Below are positions 53,873 to 62,656 of a DNA stretch of 64,000 bases, in pieces. The notes beneath the pieces were generated by a model. That model saw nothing but the letters and a program-made list of their open reading frames with translations, had not been told where the DNA came from and did not search any database. Source of the stretch: Bremerella sp. JC817 (GTDB lineage: Bacteria; Planctomycetota; Planctomycetia; Pirellulales; Pirellulaceae); the NCBI RefSeq assembly GCF_040718835.1, contig NZ_JBFEFG010000280.1, positions 868,001 to 932,000 of the forward strand, given 5' to 3'. The translations under genes and the position numbers were made by a program. Within the stretch, counting starts at the first letter, position 1, and each line of letters starts with the position of its first letter.

Positions 53873-55933
53873 ATGTCCGCCAAGCCAACCAATCGACCGT
53901 CCAAGTACCAAGTCTTTCTACTCTGGTCGAATGACACCGTCAGCCAGTGTCGCGACGTCCGCAAGTTCTTCAAAGAGTTCAACAAGAAGACCGCCAAACC
54001 TGAGTTCGGCGTCACCTTCGAGATCATCGATCACTGCTTCGATACCGACGACAAGGGACACCCTGGCGCCATTCCAGCCGAAGAGCTGTTGGTGAAGTCG
54101 AAGGACACGCTTGCCCTGACCATCGGTTTGTGCACCGACGACGAGACGTCGCTCAATCCTTACACCGAAGAGAAAGCTCAGAAGCAGCTCGATCTGGTGT
54201 TGGAAAGTGCCCAGAACAACAAGTTCCACCAGGCCATCTGGTTCGTTCTGTCGCAGCGTAACGATGGCGGCGATCAGCGCGAAGAAGTCGCCGGCGAAGT
54301 GCACGATCTGCTGCGATTGCCAGAAGGATTGAAGCCGAACAAGCTTTGCCTCTTTGGCGAGAACGATACCTTCGCCGACGTGCTGGCCGATAACCTGGCC
54401 AAGATGCTGTCGGCCGACGATCGTCCGTGGATCGAAGACGAGAACGCCGCCGTGCATGCCATCGAAGCGGCTCGTCGTCAGAAGATGGACAAGCTGGTCG
54501 CGATGGGCATCGACCCCTGGGGTCAGCGCTTCGACAATCAGCAGCCTGTCTCCGAGGTGCGTGCCCTGGAAGGGGAAATCACCGAGACGACCAGCAACGA
54601 AAATGGTCGCGATCAAACCACCTACAGCGGGCCCAAGGTTCGCGTCGCAGGTCGTATCGTGCTGATGCGTCCGACCGGCAAGCTGATCTTCATCAACCTG
54701 GTCGATCGTACCGGCACCATCCAGTTGTTCCTCGGCCAGGCGCAAGTCGGCGAACGCAACTGGGAGATCGCTCAGTGTCTCGACTTGGGTGACATCATCG
54801 GTGTCGATGGCGAACTGAAGAAGACCAAGACCGGTGAACTGACAATCTTCGTCGAAGAGCTGCACTTCCTGACCAAGACGCTGGAAGCCCCGCCGGAAAA
54901 GCACAAGGGTCTGACCGATCCCGAACTGCGTCAGCGGATGCGATACCTCGACCTGGCCTATGGCGACGGCGTGCTGGAACGTTTCGTGCAGCGTACCCAG
55001 ATCGTCCGTTCGGTTCGCGATACGCTGGTCGAAGAAGGTTACTTCGAGATCGAAGGCCCGACGCTGCACACCATCGCTGGTGGTGCTGCCGCTCGCCCAT
55101 TTGAAACCTTCCACAACGCGCTCGGCATGCCGCTGGTGATGCGAATCGCCCTCGAGCTGCATCTGAAGCGACTGCTGGTTGGTGGCATGGAACGGGTCTT
55201 CGAGCTGGGACGCGTTTATCGCAACGAAGGGATCAGCCCGCGTCACAATCCAGAGTTCACCATGCTCGAATGTTACCAGGCCTTTGGTAACTACGAGACG
55301 ATGATGGACCTGACGCAGAAGATCATCGTCAACGCCCTCGACGCGATCGGCTCGGGCTACAAGGTTCCGTTCGGCGACAAAGAAATCGATTTCACGCCGC
55401 CATTCCAGCGTCGCTGCTATCGCGATCTGCTAGCAGAACATGCCGGTATCGATCCAGCGAACGAAGCGGAAGTGATCGCTTGTGCCAAGAAGCTGGGGCT
55501 TGAAACCAAAGGCAAGCATCCCGACGTGCTGCGAAACGAAATCTTCGAAGAGACGGTCGAAGACAAGCTGGTCGGCCCGATCTTCGTGATCGACTATCCT
55601 GCTAGCATCTGCCCGTTGACCAAGCGGAAGACGGGCGAGCCGGAAATTGCCGAACGTTTCGAGCTGTTCATCCAAGGGATGGAACTGGCCAACGCCTATA
55701 CCGAGCTGAACGATCCCGATCTGCAGGAACAGCTGTTCCGCACGCAGTTGGAAGGGATGTCGGAAGAGGACTCGATGGCCAAGATGGACAACGATTTCGT
55801 GCGTGCTTTACGCAACGGAATGCCGCCAGCTGGCGGACTTGGTATTGGCATCGACCGGCTTGTCATGTTACTAACTAACAGCGCGACGATTCGCGAAATC
55901 ATTTTGTTCCCGCTGTTGCGGCATGAAGCCTAG
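53873..55933 (+). CDS. lysS: Lysyl-tRNA synthetase with an extra N-terminal alpha/beta domain
   Basis: A 686-residue class II enzyme that charges tRNA-Lys, versus ~500 residues for typical bacterial LysRS. The start ATG 53873 is preceded by GGAAGGGG. Residues ~193-686 are the synthetase: the OB-fold anticodon domain (VRVAGRIVLMRPTGKLIFIN), motif 2 (FELGRVYRNEGISPRHNPEF from F443, then TMLE) and motif 3 (GLGIGIDRLVMLLTN, ~655). Residues ~1-190 are an added alpha/beta domain: KYQVFLLWSNDTVSQCRDVR, then FGVTFEIIDHC, TLALTIGLC, AIWFVLSQR and NKLCLFGEN as alternating strands and helices. I cannot assign this domain to a family; TIR-like or DUF4062-like folds are guesses. The LolC/D-like transporter genes follow. 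Confidence 0.93.
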   Translation: MSAKPTNRPSKYQVFLLWSNDTVSQCRDVRKFFKEFNKKTAKPEFGVTFEIIDHCFDTDDKGHPGAIPAEELLVKSKDTLALTIGLCTDDETSLNPYTEEKAQKQLDLVLESAQNNKFHQAIWFVLSQRNDGGDQREEVAGEVHDLLRLPEGLKPNKLCLFGENDTFADVLADNLAKMLSADDRPWIEDENAAVHAIEAARRQKMDKLVAMGIDPWGQRFDNQQPVSEVRALEGEITETTSNENGRDQTTYSGPKVRVAGRIVLMRPTGKLIFINLVDRTGTIQLFLGQAQVGERNWEIAQCLDLGDIIGVDGELKKTKTGELTIFVEELHFLTKTLEAPPEKHKGLTDPELRQRMRYLDLAYGDGVLERFVQRTQIVRSVRDTLVEEGYFEIEGPTLHTIAGGAAARPFETFHNALGMPLVMRIALELHLKRLLVGGMERVFELGRVYRNEGISPRHNPEFTMLECYQAFGNYETMMDLTQKIIVNALDAIGSGYKVPFGDKEIDFTPPFQRRCYRDLLAEHAGIDPANEAEVIACAKKLGLETKGKHPDVLRNEIFEETVEDKLVGPIFVIDYPASICPLTKRKTGEPEIAERFELFIQGMELANAYTELNDPDLQEQLFRTQLEGMSEEDSMAKMDNDFVRALRNGMPPAGGLGIGIDRLVMLLTNSATIREIILFPLLRHEA

Positions 55934-56108
55934 TTCGAGGTGCCTCTGCTGACCTGGTTCGGCAGACTTGAAAGCGTTCGCTTTCACCCATTGCAAGCTT
56001 CTGCCTGCTGGATCGACCGGCAGGCAGTCACGCACCTCGATCCATTCGTACGGCCACCCTCTCCCCCGGGGGCAGTCCTGCGGTGCCGCGTTTGCCGAAG
56101 GATTGGCA

Positions 56109-57818
56109 ATGTACAAGTTGATGCTCTGTCTGCGTTATCTCCGCACGCGCTACATCGCGCTGGCGTCGATTATCAGTGTGACGCTGGGCGTGGCGACCAT
56201 GGTGGTCGTGAACGCCGTGATGTCTGGCTTCTCGCACGAGATGCACATTCGCCTGCACGGCATTCTGTCGGACGTGGTCATGGAAAGCCACAGTCTCGAT
56301 GGCTTCTACCAATGGCAGAAGCACATGGATGCCGTCAAAGCAGTGGCTGGCGACGACATCGAAGACATGACCGTCACCGTCCACGTGCCAGCGATGTTGA
56401 ACCTGCGCGTTCGCGATCAATGGTATCCGCGCCAGGTCACCGTCATTGGGATCGACGACGAGACCTACAACAAGGTCAGCGACTTCTCGAAATATCTGAA
56501 GCACCCAGCCAACCGTCAGCAGGTTGATTTCAACCTGAAAGAGAACGGCTACGACGGCCCCGACGACTCGAAGCTGGTTGAATCAGGTTGGGAGTATCGT
56601 CGCGACAAAATCAAATATCAGCGCGAGCTGGAAGACGAGATGCGACGTTTTGAAACGCTGCATCAAACCGGTCGTATGCCGGAAGCCCGGCGCACGAATC
56701 CGAACGAGTTCGCCGCGATGCCAAGTCCGCTGGGCGAGAACGGCGCAGCCGAGGTCGACGTGGTAACGCCGAAGTTTGCCGACGATCCGAGCGCACCACC
56801 GTTGCCGGGGCCACCGCCTTCCGATCTGGCGGATCGCATGGCGAAGCAGGCAACCCAAGCCGTCAATGCTTTGGCGGCCGCCGGTGGCGATCCTTTCGCC
56901 CAGCGATATAAGCAGCCGGAAAGCACAACCTTCGATCCGATGAAGCACCAGGCCCCTGGGATCATTCTGGGGATGGCCGTCGCCAGCATTCGCCAACGCG
57001 ATGCCGATGGTAACGTAAAAGATATCTTCCTGGCGGTTCCTGGCGACGATGTTCGCTTGACTTTTCCCTCGGCTGAAAGCCCACCGAAGGCTATCAGTGA
57101 AACGTTCACCGTGGTCGACTTCTATGAAAGCAAGATGAACGAGTACGACGCCGGCTTCGCGTTCGTACCGCTCAGCAAACTGCAGTCGCTGCGCTACATG
57201 ACCCATCCAGAACTTGGCTCGGCGATCTCGACCATTCAGATTCGCTTGAAGCCAGGGGCCAACCTGCAAGAGTTCACCAACCGCCTGCGATCAGAGTTCC
57301 CGGCCGAAGTTTATCCGTTCCGGATCCAGTCGTGGAAAGACATGCAGGGACCGCTGTTGGCTGCCGTGCAAATGGAAAAGACGATCCTGAACATCTTGTT
57401 GTTCCTGATCATCGGCGTGGCAGGCTTCGGCATTTTGGCGACCTTCTACATGATCGTCGTCGAGAAGACCAAGGACATCGGGATCCTCAAATCGCTGGGT
57501 GCCAGCGGCGGCGGGATCATGAGCATCTTTGTCGGTTATGGCCTTTCGCTGGGGATCGTTGGTTCTGGGGTCGGTTGCATTCTGGGGCTGCTGTTTGTGT
57601 GGAACATTAACCACGTCGCCCGCTTGATCGAGATCATAACCGGTCAGGAAGTCTTCGATCCGACAATCTATTACTTCCAGGAAATCCCGACGATTGTTGA
57701 ACCGATGGCAATCGTCATGGTGGTAACTGGGGCGATGTTGATCGCCGTGATGGCAAGTGTTCTGCCGGCGATTCGTGCCGCGCGACTTCACCCGGTGGAG
57801 GCCCTTCGATATGAGTAA
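56109..57818 (+). CDS. LolC/E-like ABC transporter permease
   Basis: A 569-residue membrane protein of the lipoprotein-release/MacB permease class. One N-terminal helix (IALASIISVTLGVATMVVVN) is followed by a large periplasmic domain (~45-415) and three C-terminal helices (ILNILLFLIIGVAGFGILAT, IFVGYGLSLGIVGSGVGCIL, MAIVMVVTGAMLIAVMASVL). The family motif EKTKDIGILKSLGA and the ending AIRAARLHPVEALRYE are diagnostic. The periplasmic domain has a large insert with charged and Pro-rich segments (SAPPLPGPPPSDLADRMAKQ), larger than in proteobacterial LolC. ATG 56109 is fixed by the start of the helix; a longer frame upstream is not conserved-looking. The stop overlaps the ATPase start by 8 bp, showing translational coupling. 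A lipoprotein export role is inferred. Confidence 0.93.
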   Translation: MYKLMLCLRYLRTRYIALASIISVTLGVATMVVVNAVMSGFSHEMHIRLHGILSDVVMESHSLDGFYQWQKHMDAVKAVAGDDIEDMTVTVHVPAMLNLRVRDQWYPRQVTVIGIDDETYNKVSDFSKYLKHPANRQQVDFNLKENGYDGPDDSKLVESGWEYRRDKIKYQRELEDEMRRFETLHQTGRMPEARRTNPNEFAAMPSPLGENGAAEVDVVTPKFADDPSAPPLPGPPPSDLADRMAKQATQAVNALAAAGGDPFAQRYKQPESTTFDPMKHQAPGIILGMAVASIRQRDADGNVKDIFLAVPGDDVRLTFPSAESPPKAISETFTVVDFYESKMNEYDAGFAFVPLSKLQSLRYMTHPELGSAISTIQIRLKPGANLQEFTNRLRSEFPAEVYPFRIQSWKDMQGPLLAAVQMEKTILNILLFLIIGVAGFGILATFYMIVVEKTKDIGILKSLGASGGGIMSIFVGYGLSLGIVGSGVGCILGLLFVWNINHVARLIEIITGQEVFDPTIYYFQEIPTIVEPMAIVMVVTGAMLIAVMASVLPAIRAARLHPVEALRYE

Positions 57819-58626
57819 CACGATGAGCGACAGTTACCTGACCACCACGCCAGTTCCTGCCGTGACGCCTCAAGCCAAACGGCCAGCCCCTCACATCAAT
57901 ACCGATCGTTTCGATACGCCGATTGAAGTGGATCGTCCCATCCTGAAAACCACCGGACTGTACAAGAGCTACCGCAAAGGTCAGCACATCATTCCGGTGC
58001 TGCGAGGGGTCGACTTCGTCGCGAATGAAGGACGTATCACCTCGATCATCGGCCAGAGTGGAAGCGGCAAGAGCACGCTGTTGCATCTGCTCGGTACGCT
58101 CGATGTGCCTGATCGGGGCGAGATCTACTTCGACGAACAGCGGACCGATAATCTGCCGACCCGTCAACGAGATCGTCTGCGGAATGGCCAGTTCGGGCTG
58201 ATCTTTCAGTTCTATCACTTGCTGCCAGAACTGACGATGCTCGAGAACGTGCTGACGCCGGCAATGATTTCACACGGCTTGTTCAAGTATTGGGCCAACC
58301 GCAAACAGCTCAAAGACCGAGCCCGGCAGTTGCTGGAACTGGTCGGTCTGGGGCATCGTTTGAATCACAAGCCGCGTGAGCTTTCCGGTGGCGAGATGCA
58401 GCGCACGGCGATTGCCCGGGCGTTGATCAGCAATCCGAAGGTTCTGCTGGCGGACGAGCCGACCGGCAATCTCGATCGCCAGACCGGCCGAGAAGTTCTG
58501 AACATTCTTCGTAAGCTGAACGAAGAGCAAGGGCTGACCATCGTGATGGTCACGCACGACCAAAGCATCGCCGACGAAGCCGACTCGATCGTGCGGCTGG
58601 TCGAAGGATGCGTCGAGCACGTCTAA
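57811..58626 (+). CDS. lolD: LolD-like ABC transporter ATPase
   Basis: A 271-residue ATPase that powers the adjacent permease. Walker A is GQSGSGKST (81-89), the signature LSGGEMQR (191-198), Walker B VLLADEP (211-217) and the switch histidine is in MVTHD (H249). The sequence between Walker A and the signature (FQFYHLLPELTMLENV) fits the LolD/MacB ATPase group. A ~45-residue Pro/Thr-rich N-terminal extension precedes the ABC core and is unusual. ATG 57811 overlaps the permease stop by 8 bp, so the two are translationally coupled. The gene symbol follows from the permease context; MacB-type efflux is the main alternative. A bidirectional hairpin follows. Confidence 0.92.
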   Translation: MSNTMSDSYLTTTPVPAVTPQAKRPAPHINTDRFDTPIEVDRPILKTTGLYKSYRKGQHIIPVLRGVDFVANEGRITSIIGQSGSGKSTLLHLLGTLDVPDRGEIYFDEQRTDNLPTRQRDRLRNGQFGLIFQFYHLLPELTMLENVLTPAMISHGLFKYWANRKQLKDRARQLLELVGLGHRLNHKPRELSGGEMQRTAIARALISNPKVLLADEPTGNLDRQTGREVLNILRKLNEEQGLTIVMVTHDQSIADEADSIVRLVEGCVEHV

Positions 58627-58643
58627 ACTATTGCCGACAAAAT

Positions 58644-58669
58644 CCCCTCTCCATCAAATCGGAGAGGGG
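58644..58669. terminator. Bidirectional terminator hairpin
   Basis: CCCCTCTCC (58644-58652) pairs perfectly with GGAGAGGGG (58661-58669) around an 8-base loop between convergent genes. T-runs on either side are weak (TTTT in the minus direction). Confidence 0.7.
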
Positions 58670-58692
58670 CGTTCTCTTTCGTCTGCGAACTC

Positions 58693-58911
58693 TTATCGCA
58701 TGACCGATCCGCCAATGATCATCGCGATGCCGACGGCGATCGGAATGATCGAGTACGACATCGTGTGGACCACGTAACCACCGACAGGTCCGTAGACCTG
58801 CTGCATCGCCTTCAACTTGCGAAACACCGCAGGGGTCGTCAGCCGTAGCACGAACGTGATCGTACCGAAGCAGATCGCGGCGAAGCCAAGCAGTTGAGTG
58901 GGATCGGACAT
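58693..58911 (-). CDS. Small two-helix membrane protein
   Basis: A 72-residue protein with two hydrophobic helices (LLGFAAICFGTITFVLRLTT and SYSIIPIAVGIAMIIGGSVM) separated by a basic loop with KLKAMQQVYGPVGGYVVH. ATG 58911 is chosen because the helix starts soon after; upstream residues in the frame look random. The ribosome binding site is weak. The family is not recognised. It lies downstream of a zinc-ribbon protein gene on the same strand and is convergent with the LolD-like gene. Confidence 0.7.
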   Translation of the reverse strand: MSDPTQLLGFAAICFGTITFVLRLTTPAVFRKLKAMQQVYGPVGGYVVHTMSYSIIPIAVGIAMIIGGSVMR

Positions 58912-58954
58912 GTTCCGGTGCTCGTGGAGGGATAGAGTGGGCACCAAAATTGTA

Positions 58955-59335
58955 TCAGTCCAACTCGTCCGCTTCATCATCCTGCGCCGGCAATAGCGTC
59001 CGTTCGACGACGGTCACCTCCGGCAGATCGAGCCCGCTAAGCAGGTACTCGATCTCGCGCTCTGCATCGGGATTCAATTCGACCCGCAGGATCTGTGGAT
59101 GATTCTGAGAGACGTAATGGATGAAGGCCCAGAACCGCTGCGGCGGCTCCGCTCCGGTTTCCGCAATCGTACGAACCACTTCGCCGAATTGCCGTAGGGT
59201 GTCGATATCGAGGTGATGATCGCTGAAGGCAATATCGAGCGACATGTCGCCGGTCGATGTGGTTTCGCACTGAGGGCAGGGGCAGATCGCCCCGAACTTG
59301 ATTTCACCACAATTGAAACAGAGTGCCATCGTCAT
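58955..59335 (-). CDS. Zinc-ribbon hypothetical protein
   Basis: A 126-residue protein with an N-terminal treble-clef or zinc-ribbon pattern: CFNCGEIKFGAICPCPQC (C6, C9, C18, C20 and C23). The rest is acidic and alpha-helical (DIAFSDHHLDIDTLRQFGEV, PPQRFWAFIHYVSQNHP), ending in QDDEADELD. ATG 59335 follows AGGAG at a good distance. I know of no named function for this type; such proteins often act as adaptors. Its stop is 44 bp before the start of the small two-helix membrane protein, suggesting co-transcription. Confidence 0.8.
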   Translation of the reverse strand: MTMALCFNCGEIKFGAICPCPQCETTSTGDMSLDIAFSDHHLDIDTLRQFGEVVRTIAETGAEPPQRFWAFIHYVSQNHPQILRVELNPDAEREIEYLLSGLDLPEVTVVERTLLPAQDDEADELD

Positions 59336-59509
59336 CTTCTGGTCTCCTGGGGATAGGATGAGATTTGAAGAATAGGACCAGGTCGTTGCCTGAGGGTTCA
59401 GGTCTTACGGTGGAAAAGAGTGGTTAAGCGACTGGAAAGAAAAGCAGGCTCTGGTCTGATTCTAGAAAGGTGAAGGCCTGTTGTCGCCAATTTTGTGGAA
59501 AACAGACCG

Positions 59510-60379
59510 TCAGCGATCGACAAGCGGTGACCAATAGATTTCGCACCAGGGCATCTCGGCCCGCAGTCGGTCGACAGCTTGTTGACTGGTCGGAGTTCGC
59601 CTTAAGCCGAGGCTTCGCAAATTTCTTAGTCTGCGGAATGAATCGAGCCCGGCGTCGGTGACTGCCGTTCGTTCAAGGGTTAGATGTTGCAGCGAAATCG
59701 GTAGATCGGCGATCGCAGCATCAGAAAACCAGGTATGCGATAGGTTAAGTTCCACGAGCCCCGTACGGCGAAGCTCTGGGAAAGGACCGGCTGTCAAGTG
59801 ACTGCGCGGAGCAACCAGTTGGCCGATGCGCGTCGTACCTAGTGCCTTGGCCAACTGGGCCTGGGTGAAACGCGGGCCTTCCTTATAGGTGTCTAGTTCC
59901 AGCGAATCGAGTTGGTCAAGCAGTGCCACGGCTGCTACCACTTCATCGTATTCTTCTGGTTTCAGCGGCGTCGTAATCTTGACGGTTCGGACGCGCTGAA
60001 AGATCGGGGCGATGCCAAGTTGGGTCATCCAGCGGGGATCGCTGCGCTCCTTCACCTTATAGATCACCAGGTCCGTTGCCCGGGATGTGATAGGGTCATA
60101 GTTCGACGGACTGATCGATTGCGAGGAAAAGTTCCCTTCGTAATTCCAGCTCAGGCGAATCCTGGCATGACGATACGAATACGACCGACGGCTACTGATT
60201 TCGAGCAGCTTATCGCTCGCCATGCTATGAAGCTGGCCGACGCGATGCAGATAGCTGCCCCAAGCCAGCAGGCCACACAGCAGCGTGAACACGACGATCA
60301 ACAGCCGCAACGAAATACGCAGCGGCAAACGCCAGGTGGGCTTCGCAGGAGAATCGTTCGTGGGAGCGGGTTCGGACAT
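59510..60379 (-). CDS. Leucine-rich-repeat-like membrane protein (paralogue 1)
   Basis: A 289-residue protein with one N-terminal membrane helix (LLIVVFTLLCGLLAWGSYLH). The C-terminal half has irregular LRR-like units: LVELNLSHTWFSDAAIADLP, LQHLTLERTAVTDAGLDSFR and LRSLGLRRTPTSQQAVDRLR, ending AEMPWCEIYWSP. It is a paralogue of the next gene upstream: same helix, same length of linker and the same final MPWC. The domain between (~60-170) is unrecognised. The pair are co-oriented with a 31-bp gap. Possible role: protein-binding receptor in the envelope. Confidence 0.85.
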   Translation of the reverse strand: MSEPAPTNDSPAKPTWRLPLRISLRLLIVVFTLLCGLLAWGSYLHRVGQLHSMASDKLLEISSRRSYSYRHARIRLSWNYEGNFSSQSISPSNYDPITSRATDLVIYKVKERSDPRWMTQLGIAPIFQRVRTVKITTPLKPEEYDEVVAAVALLDQLDSLELDTYKEGPRFTQAQLAKALGTTRIGQLVAPRSHLTAGPFPELRRTGLVELNLSHTWFSDAAIADLPISLQHLTLERTAVTDAGLDSFRRLRNLRSLGLRRTPTSQQAVDRLRAEMPWCEIYWSPLVDR

Positions 60380-60410
60380 CGTTCGAGTTGCGCCTCTGTG
60401 GATCGCTGGG

Positions 60411-61199
60411 TCAGGTCACGACCCAGCACCAAGGCATTTCCTTTTGAAGGGCTTTGAGTGCCTGGCGAGAGATCCCGGCCTGATCGATATCCAGCTGCTT
60501 CAAGTTCTTCAGCCGGATCAGCTTCTTCAGGCCCTCTTCGGTAAGGTGATTTCCGGTAAGGGTGAGTTGTGTCAACGACTCTGGCAGGTCATCGAGCCCT
60601 TCGTCGCGGAGCGAAGTATGCGCGAAGGCCAAGTCTTCCAACTGGCTGCTCTTTAGGAACGGCATCGGCTCGCCACCGATCTGCTCGCCTTGCAGCAATA
60701 ACGTCTTGAGACGGACCTGCTGGAGCAATCGCTCGACATGATCGTTGGTGACCTCAGGGCTGACGATGCTCAAGATTTCGACCTGGCCAAGCTGGCCGAA
60801 CAAGTCGAGAAACGCTTCGAGCTTTTCCAGCGATCGTTCGTGATAGAAGACCAGGTCGACTCGCTGGAAGGCCGGTTCGATGTCCCAGGCAGCCATCCAG
60901 GTCGGTCCCCCTTCGACGCGAACATAGTCGCGGCCGATCCGCGAACCTTCCGAGTAAGCTCCTTTGGACGTAAGCGAGACATCCTGGATCAGCTTCATCT
61001 GCACGCGGGCACCCATCTCGCGCATTTGCTGAGCGGCTTGCATATGCAGATTGCCTTCCGCCATCCAGTGACGAAGCGTCAGACCTGCCGCCGTCAGCAA
61101 GACGATCACCACAATCAGTGTGGTGATCAGCACACGGCGGAAAGGGCCTCGCCGCGCAGTTTGGGGGCGAGGTTCAGAAGATGCGTCAGGCTGCGACAA
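60411..61199 (-). CDS. Leucine-rich-repeat-like membrane protein (paralogue 2)
   Basis: A 262-residue protein. The start is a TTG (61199), supported by AAAGGCAACCA just upstream. After the basic N-terminus comes one membrane helix (VLITTLIVVIVLLTAAGLTL). The C-terminal units are LTQLTLTGNHLTEEGLKKLI and LKQLDIDQAGISRQALKALQ, ending KEMPWCWVV. The layout is the same as the downstream paralogue, indicating tandem duplication. An unknown ~100-residue domain lies between helix and repeats. It is read after the L,D-transpeptidase relative with an 79-bp gap. Confidence 0.85.
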   Translation of the reverse strand: MSQPDASSEPRPQTARRGPFRRVLITTLIVVIVLLTAAGLTLRHWMAEGNLHMQAAQQMREMGARVQMKLIQDVSLTSKGAYSEGSRIGRDYVRVEGGPTWMAAWDIEPAFQRVDLVFYHERSLEKLEAFLDLFGQLGQVEILSIVSPEVTNDHVERLLQQVRLKTLLLQGEQIGGEPMPFLKSSQLEDLAFAHTSLRDEGLDDLPESLTQLTLTGNHLTEEGLKKLIRLKNLKQLDIDQAGISRQALKALQKEMPWCWVVT

Positions 61200-61278
61200 T
61201 GGTTGCCTTTAGTCTTGAGGGGGACAAGGAAGAAAGTCCTCTCAAGGCAGGCTATCGCGGCGGCGTGACGTTGTCAAA

Positions 61279-62553
61279 TTATCGGCGGACCGTGACCTTC
61301 GAGCCGACCGACAAGATACCGTAAATGTCTTCGGCATCTCGCTGGCTCATGCTGATCGAACCGCCAGCACCGCCAGAGCCATGCAGCACGACGCCGCCAT
61401 CCAAATGCACGGCAAAGCCGCCGTAAGGATTTTCGGGATCGTCCGAGGTCAGAATTCGTTGGGTCGAGTCGTCATAGAACTGCGGATTGGTTTCCTTTCG
61501 CAGCACTTCATGCTCGCCGGCAGGAATGATCGCGCCATTCTCGATGGTGATCGGGAAGCGGCCTGCGTAGCAGCCATCGACTTCCAGGATCAGTTCGTTG
61601 TGGGTCAGATCGACCTTGGCGGCGAACGGACCCCGCATGACTTTGATCTTCATGCCAGGCGTCAGGGCGTTCGGGTTATCGATACCATTGATTCGCTGCA
61701 GCAAGATCGAAGGGATCTGGAACTGCTGGGCAATGCTTTCGAGTGTTTCACTGCTGCCGACCGTGTAAGGCTCTTCCAGAGTGTGCTGCGTCGAGTAGAC
61801 GACGGTACCGGCCAACTGGCTGAGCAGCAGGTTCAGCTTATCTTTCTGTGAAGGATTCAGTTCGAGGCTATTCCGCCAAGGGGTCAGGCGGCGCATTGCT
61901 TCGACCAGGTCGCCTTGCGTCAGATAGAGCTGGGCTTCGTCCCAATCGGCTTGAAACTGTCCGGAAGGAGGCGAGTTCGGGTTGCCACCCATCCCGCTGG
62001 GCATGGCTCCCATATCGCCATGGCTATAGACCGAGGCCAACTGGTTGCGCGAAGCATCGGGGGTGGCCGGAATGTGTGATTCTGGCGTGGGCATCGTGCC
62101 GGCTGGCTTGGTTGCGGTCGGGTTGTCCATGGGAGGGAAGTCGGACGCACCGGCGAACTTGGGAGCCGCATCGGAACCGCCGTGCGAAGCGTGATCTTGA
62201 TGATCATGGTCGTCGTGCTGAGCCATTTCACGCTGAGGCGATAAGGTCGGCGTGAACGACGGAGCACCGCCGCCGGTGTTGTTCAGTTGAGGAGCGGTCA
62301 GACGGCCGCTGGCAAAGCCTGGGGCGTTGTCGTCGCTGGCAGGGGCCGGCATCGCGACCGAGGTGCCAGGCGAAGCCGCAGGAGCGCCGGTCGGCATCGG
62401 CAACGTCGAGAAGTCGGGGAGAGTCAGATCCATGTTGTCGGCAGCGTCGGCCACTTCGGGCGGAACTTCTTCCGGCTTGTTCAACACGGTATAGACGCCG
62501 TAGCCAATGGCCATGAGTACAATGACCATGCAAGCGGTTTTAATCGTTTCCAC
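61279..62553 (-). CDS. YkuD-type L,D-transpeptidase relative with LysM, lacking the catalytic cysteine
   Basis: A 424-residue membrane-anchored protein. The GTG at 62553 follows GGAGG at ideal spacing; an ATG at 62658 is an alternative. It has an N-terminal helix (TACMVIVLMAIGYGVYTVLN), a long low-complexity Pro/Ala/His linker, and a LysM-like module (~275-325, YTVGSSETLESIAQQFQIPS). A YkuD-like catalytic domain (~330-424) has FAVHLDGGVVLHGSGGAGGS then ISMSQRDAEDIYG. In active enzymes this last part is typically S-x-GCIRM. Here the position of the Cys is S399 and that of the Arg is S401, so the standard thiol nucleophile is absent. It would be expected to bind peptidoglycan but not to cross-link it by the usual mechanism. 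The divergent neighbour encodes a zinc-ribbon membrane protein. Confidence 0.88.
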   Translation of the reverse strand: METIKTACMVIVLMAIGYGVYTVLNKPEEVPPEVADAADNMDLTLPDFSTLPMPTGAPAASPGTSVAMPAPASDDNAPGFASGRLTAPQLNNTGGGAPSFTPTLSPQREMAQHDDHDHQDHASHGGSDAAPKFAGASDFPPMDNPTATKPAGTMPTPESHIPATPDASRNQLASVYSHGDMGAMPSGMGGNPNSPPSGQFQADWDEAQLYLTQGDLVEAMRRLTPWRNSLELNPSQKDKLNLLLSQLAGTVVYSTQHTLEEPYTVGSSETLESIAQQFQIPSILLQRINGIDNPNALTPGMKIKVMRGPFAAKVDLTHNELILEVDGCYAGRFPITIENGAIIPAGEHEVLRKETNPQFYDDSTQRILTSDDPENPYGGFAVHLDGGVVLHGSGGAGGSISMSQRDAEDIYGILSVGSKVTVRR

Positions 62554-62656
62554 CTTCGTCCTCCCTGACGAATTCGGCTCATCCGCGGCAAATCCTTTTG
62601 CCGATAAGTGATGATGCCCTGGTGCGCTCTGACGTTTCTTAATCCATCTTAAATGC

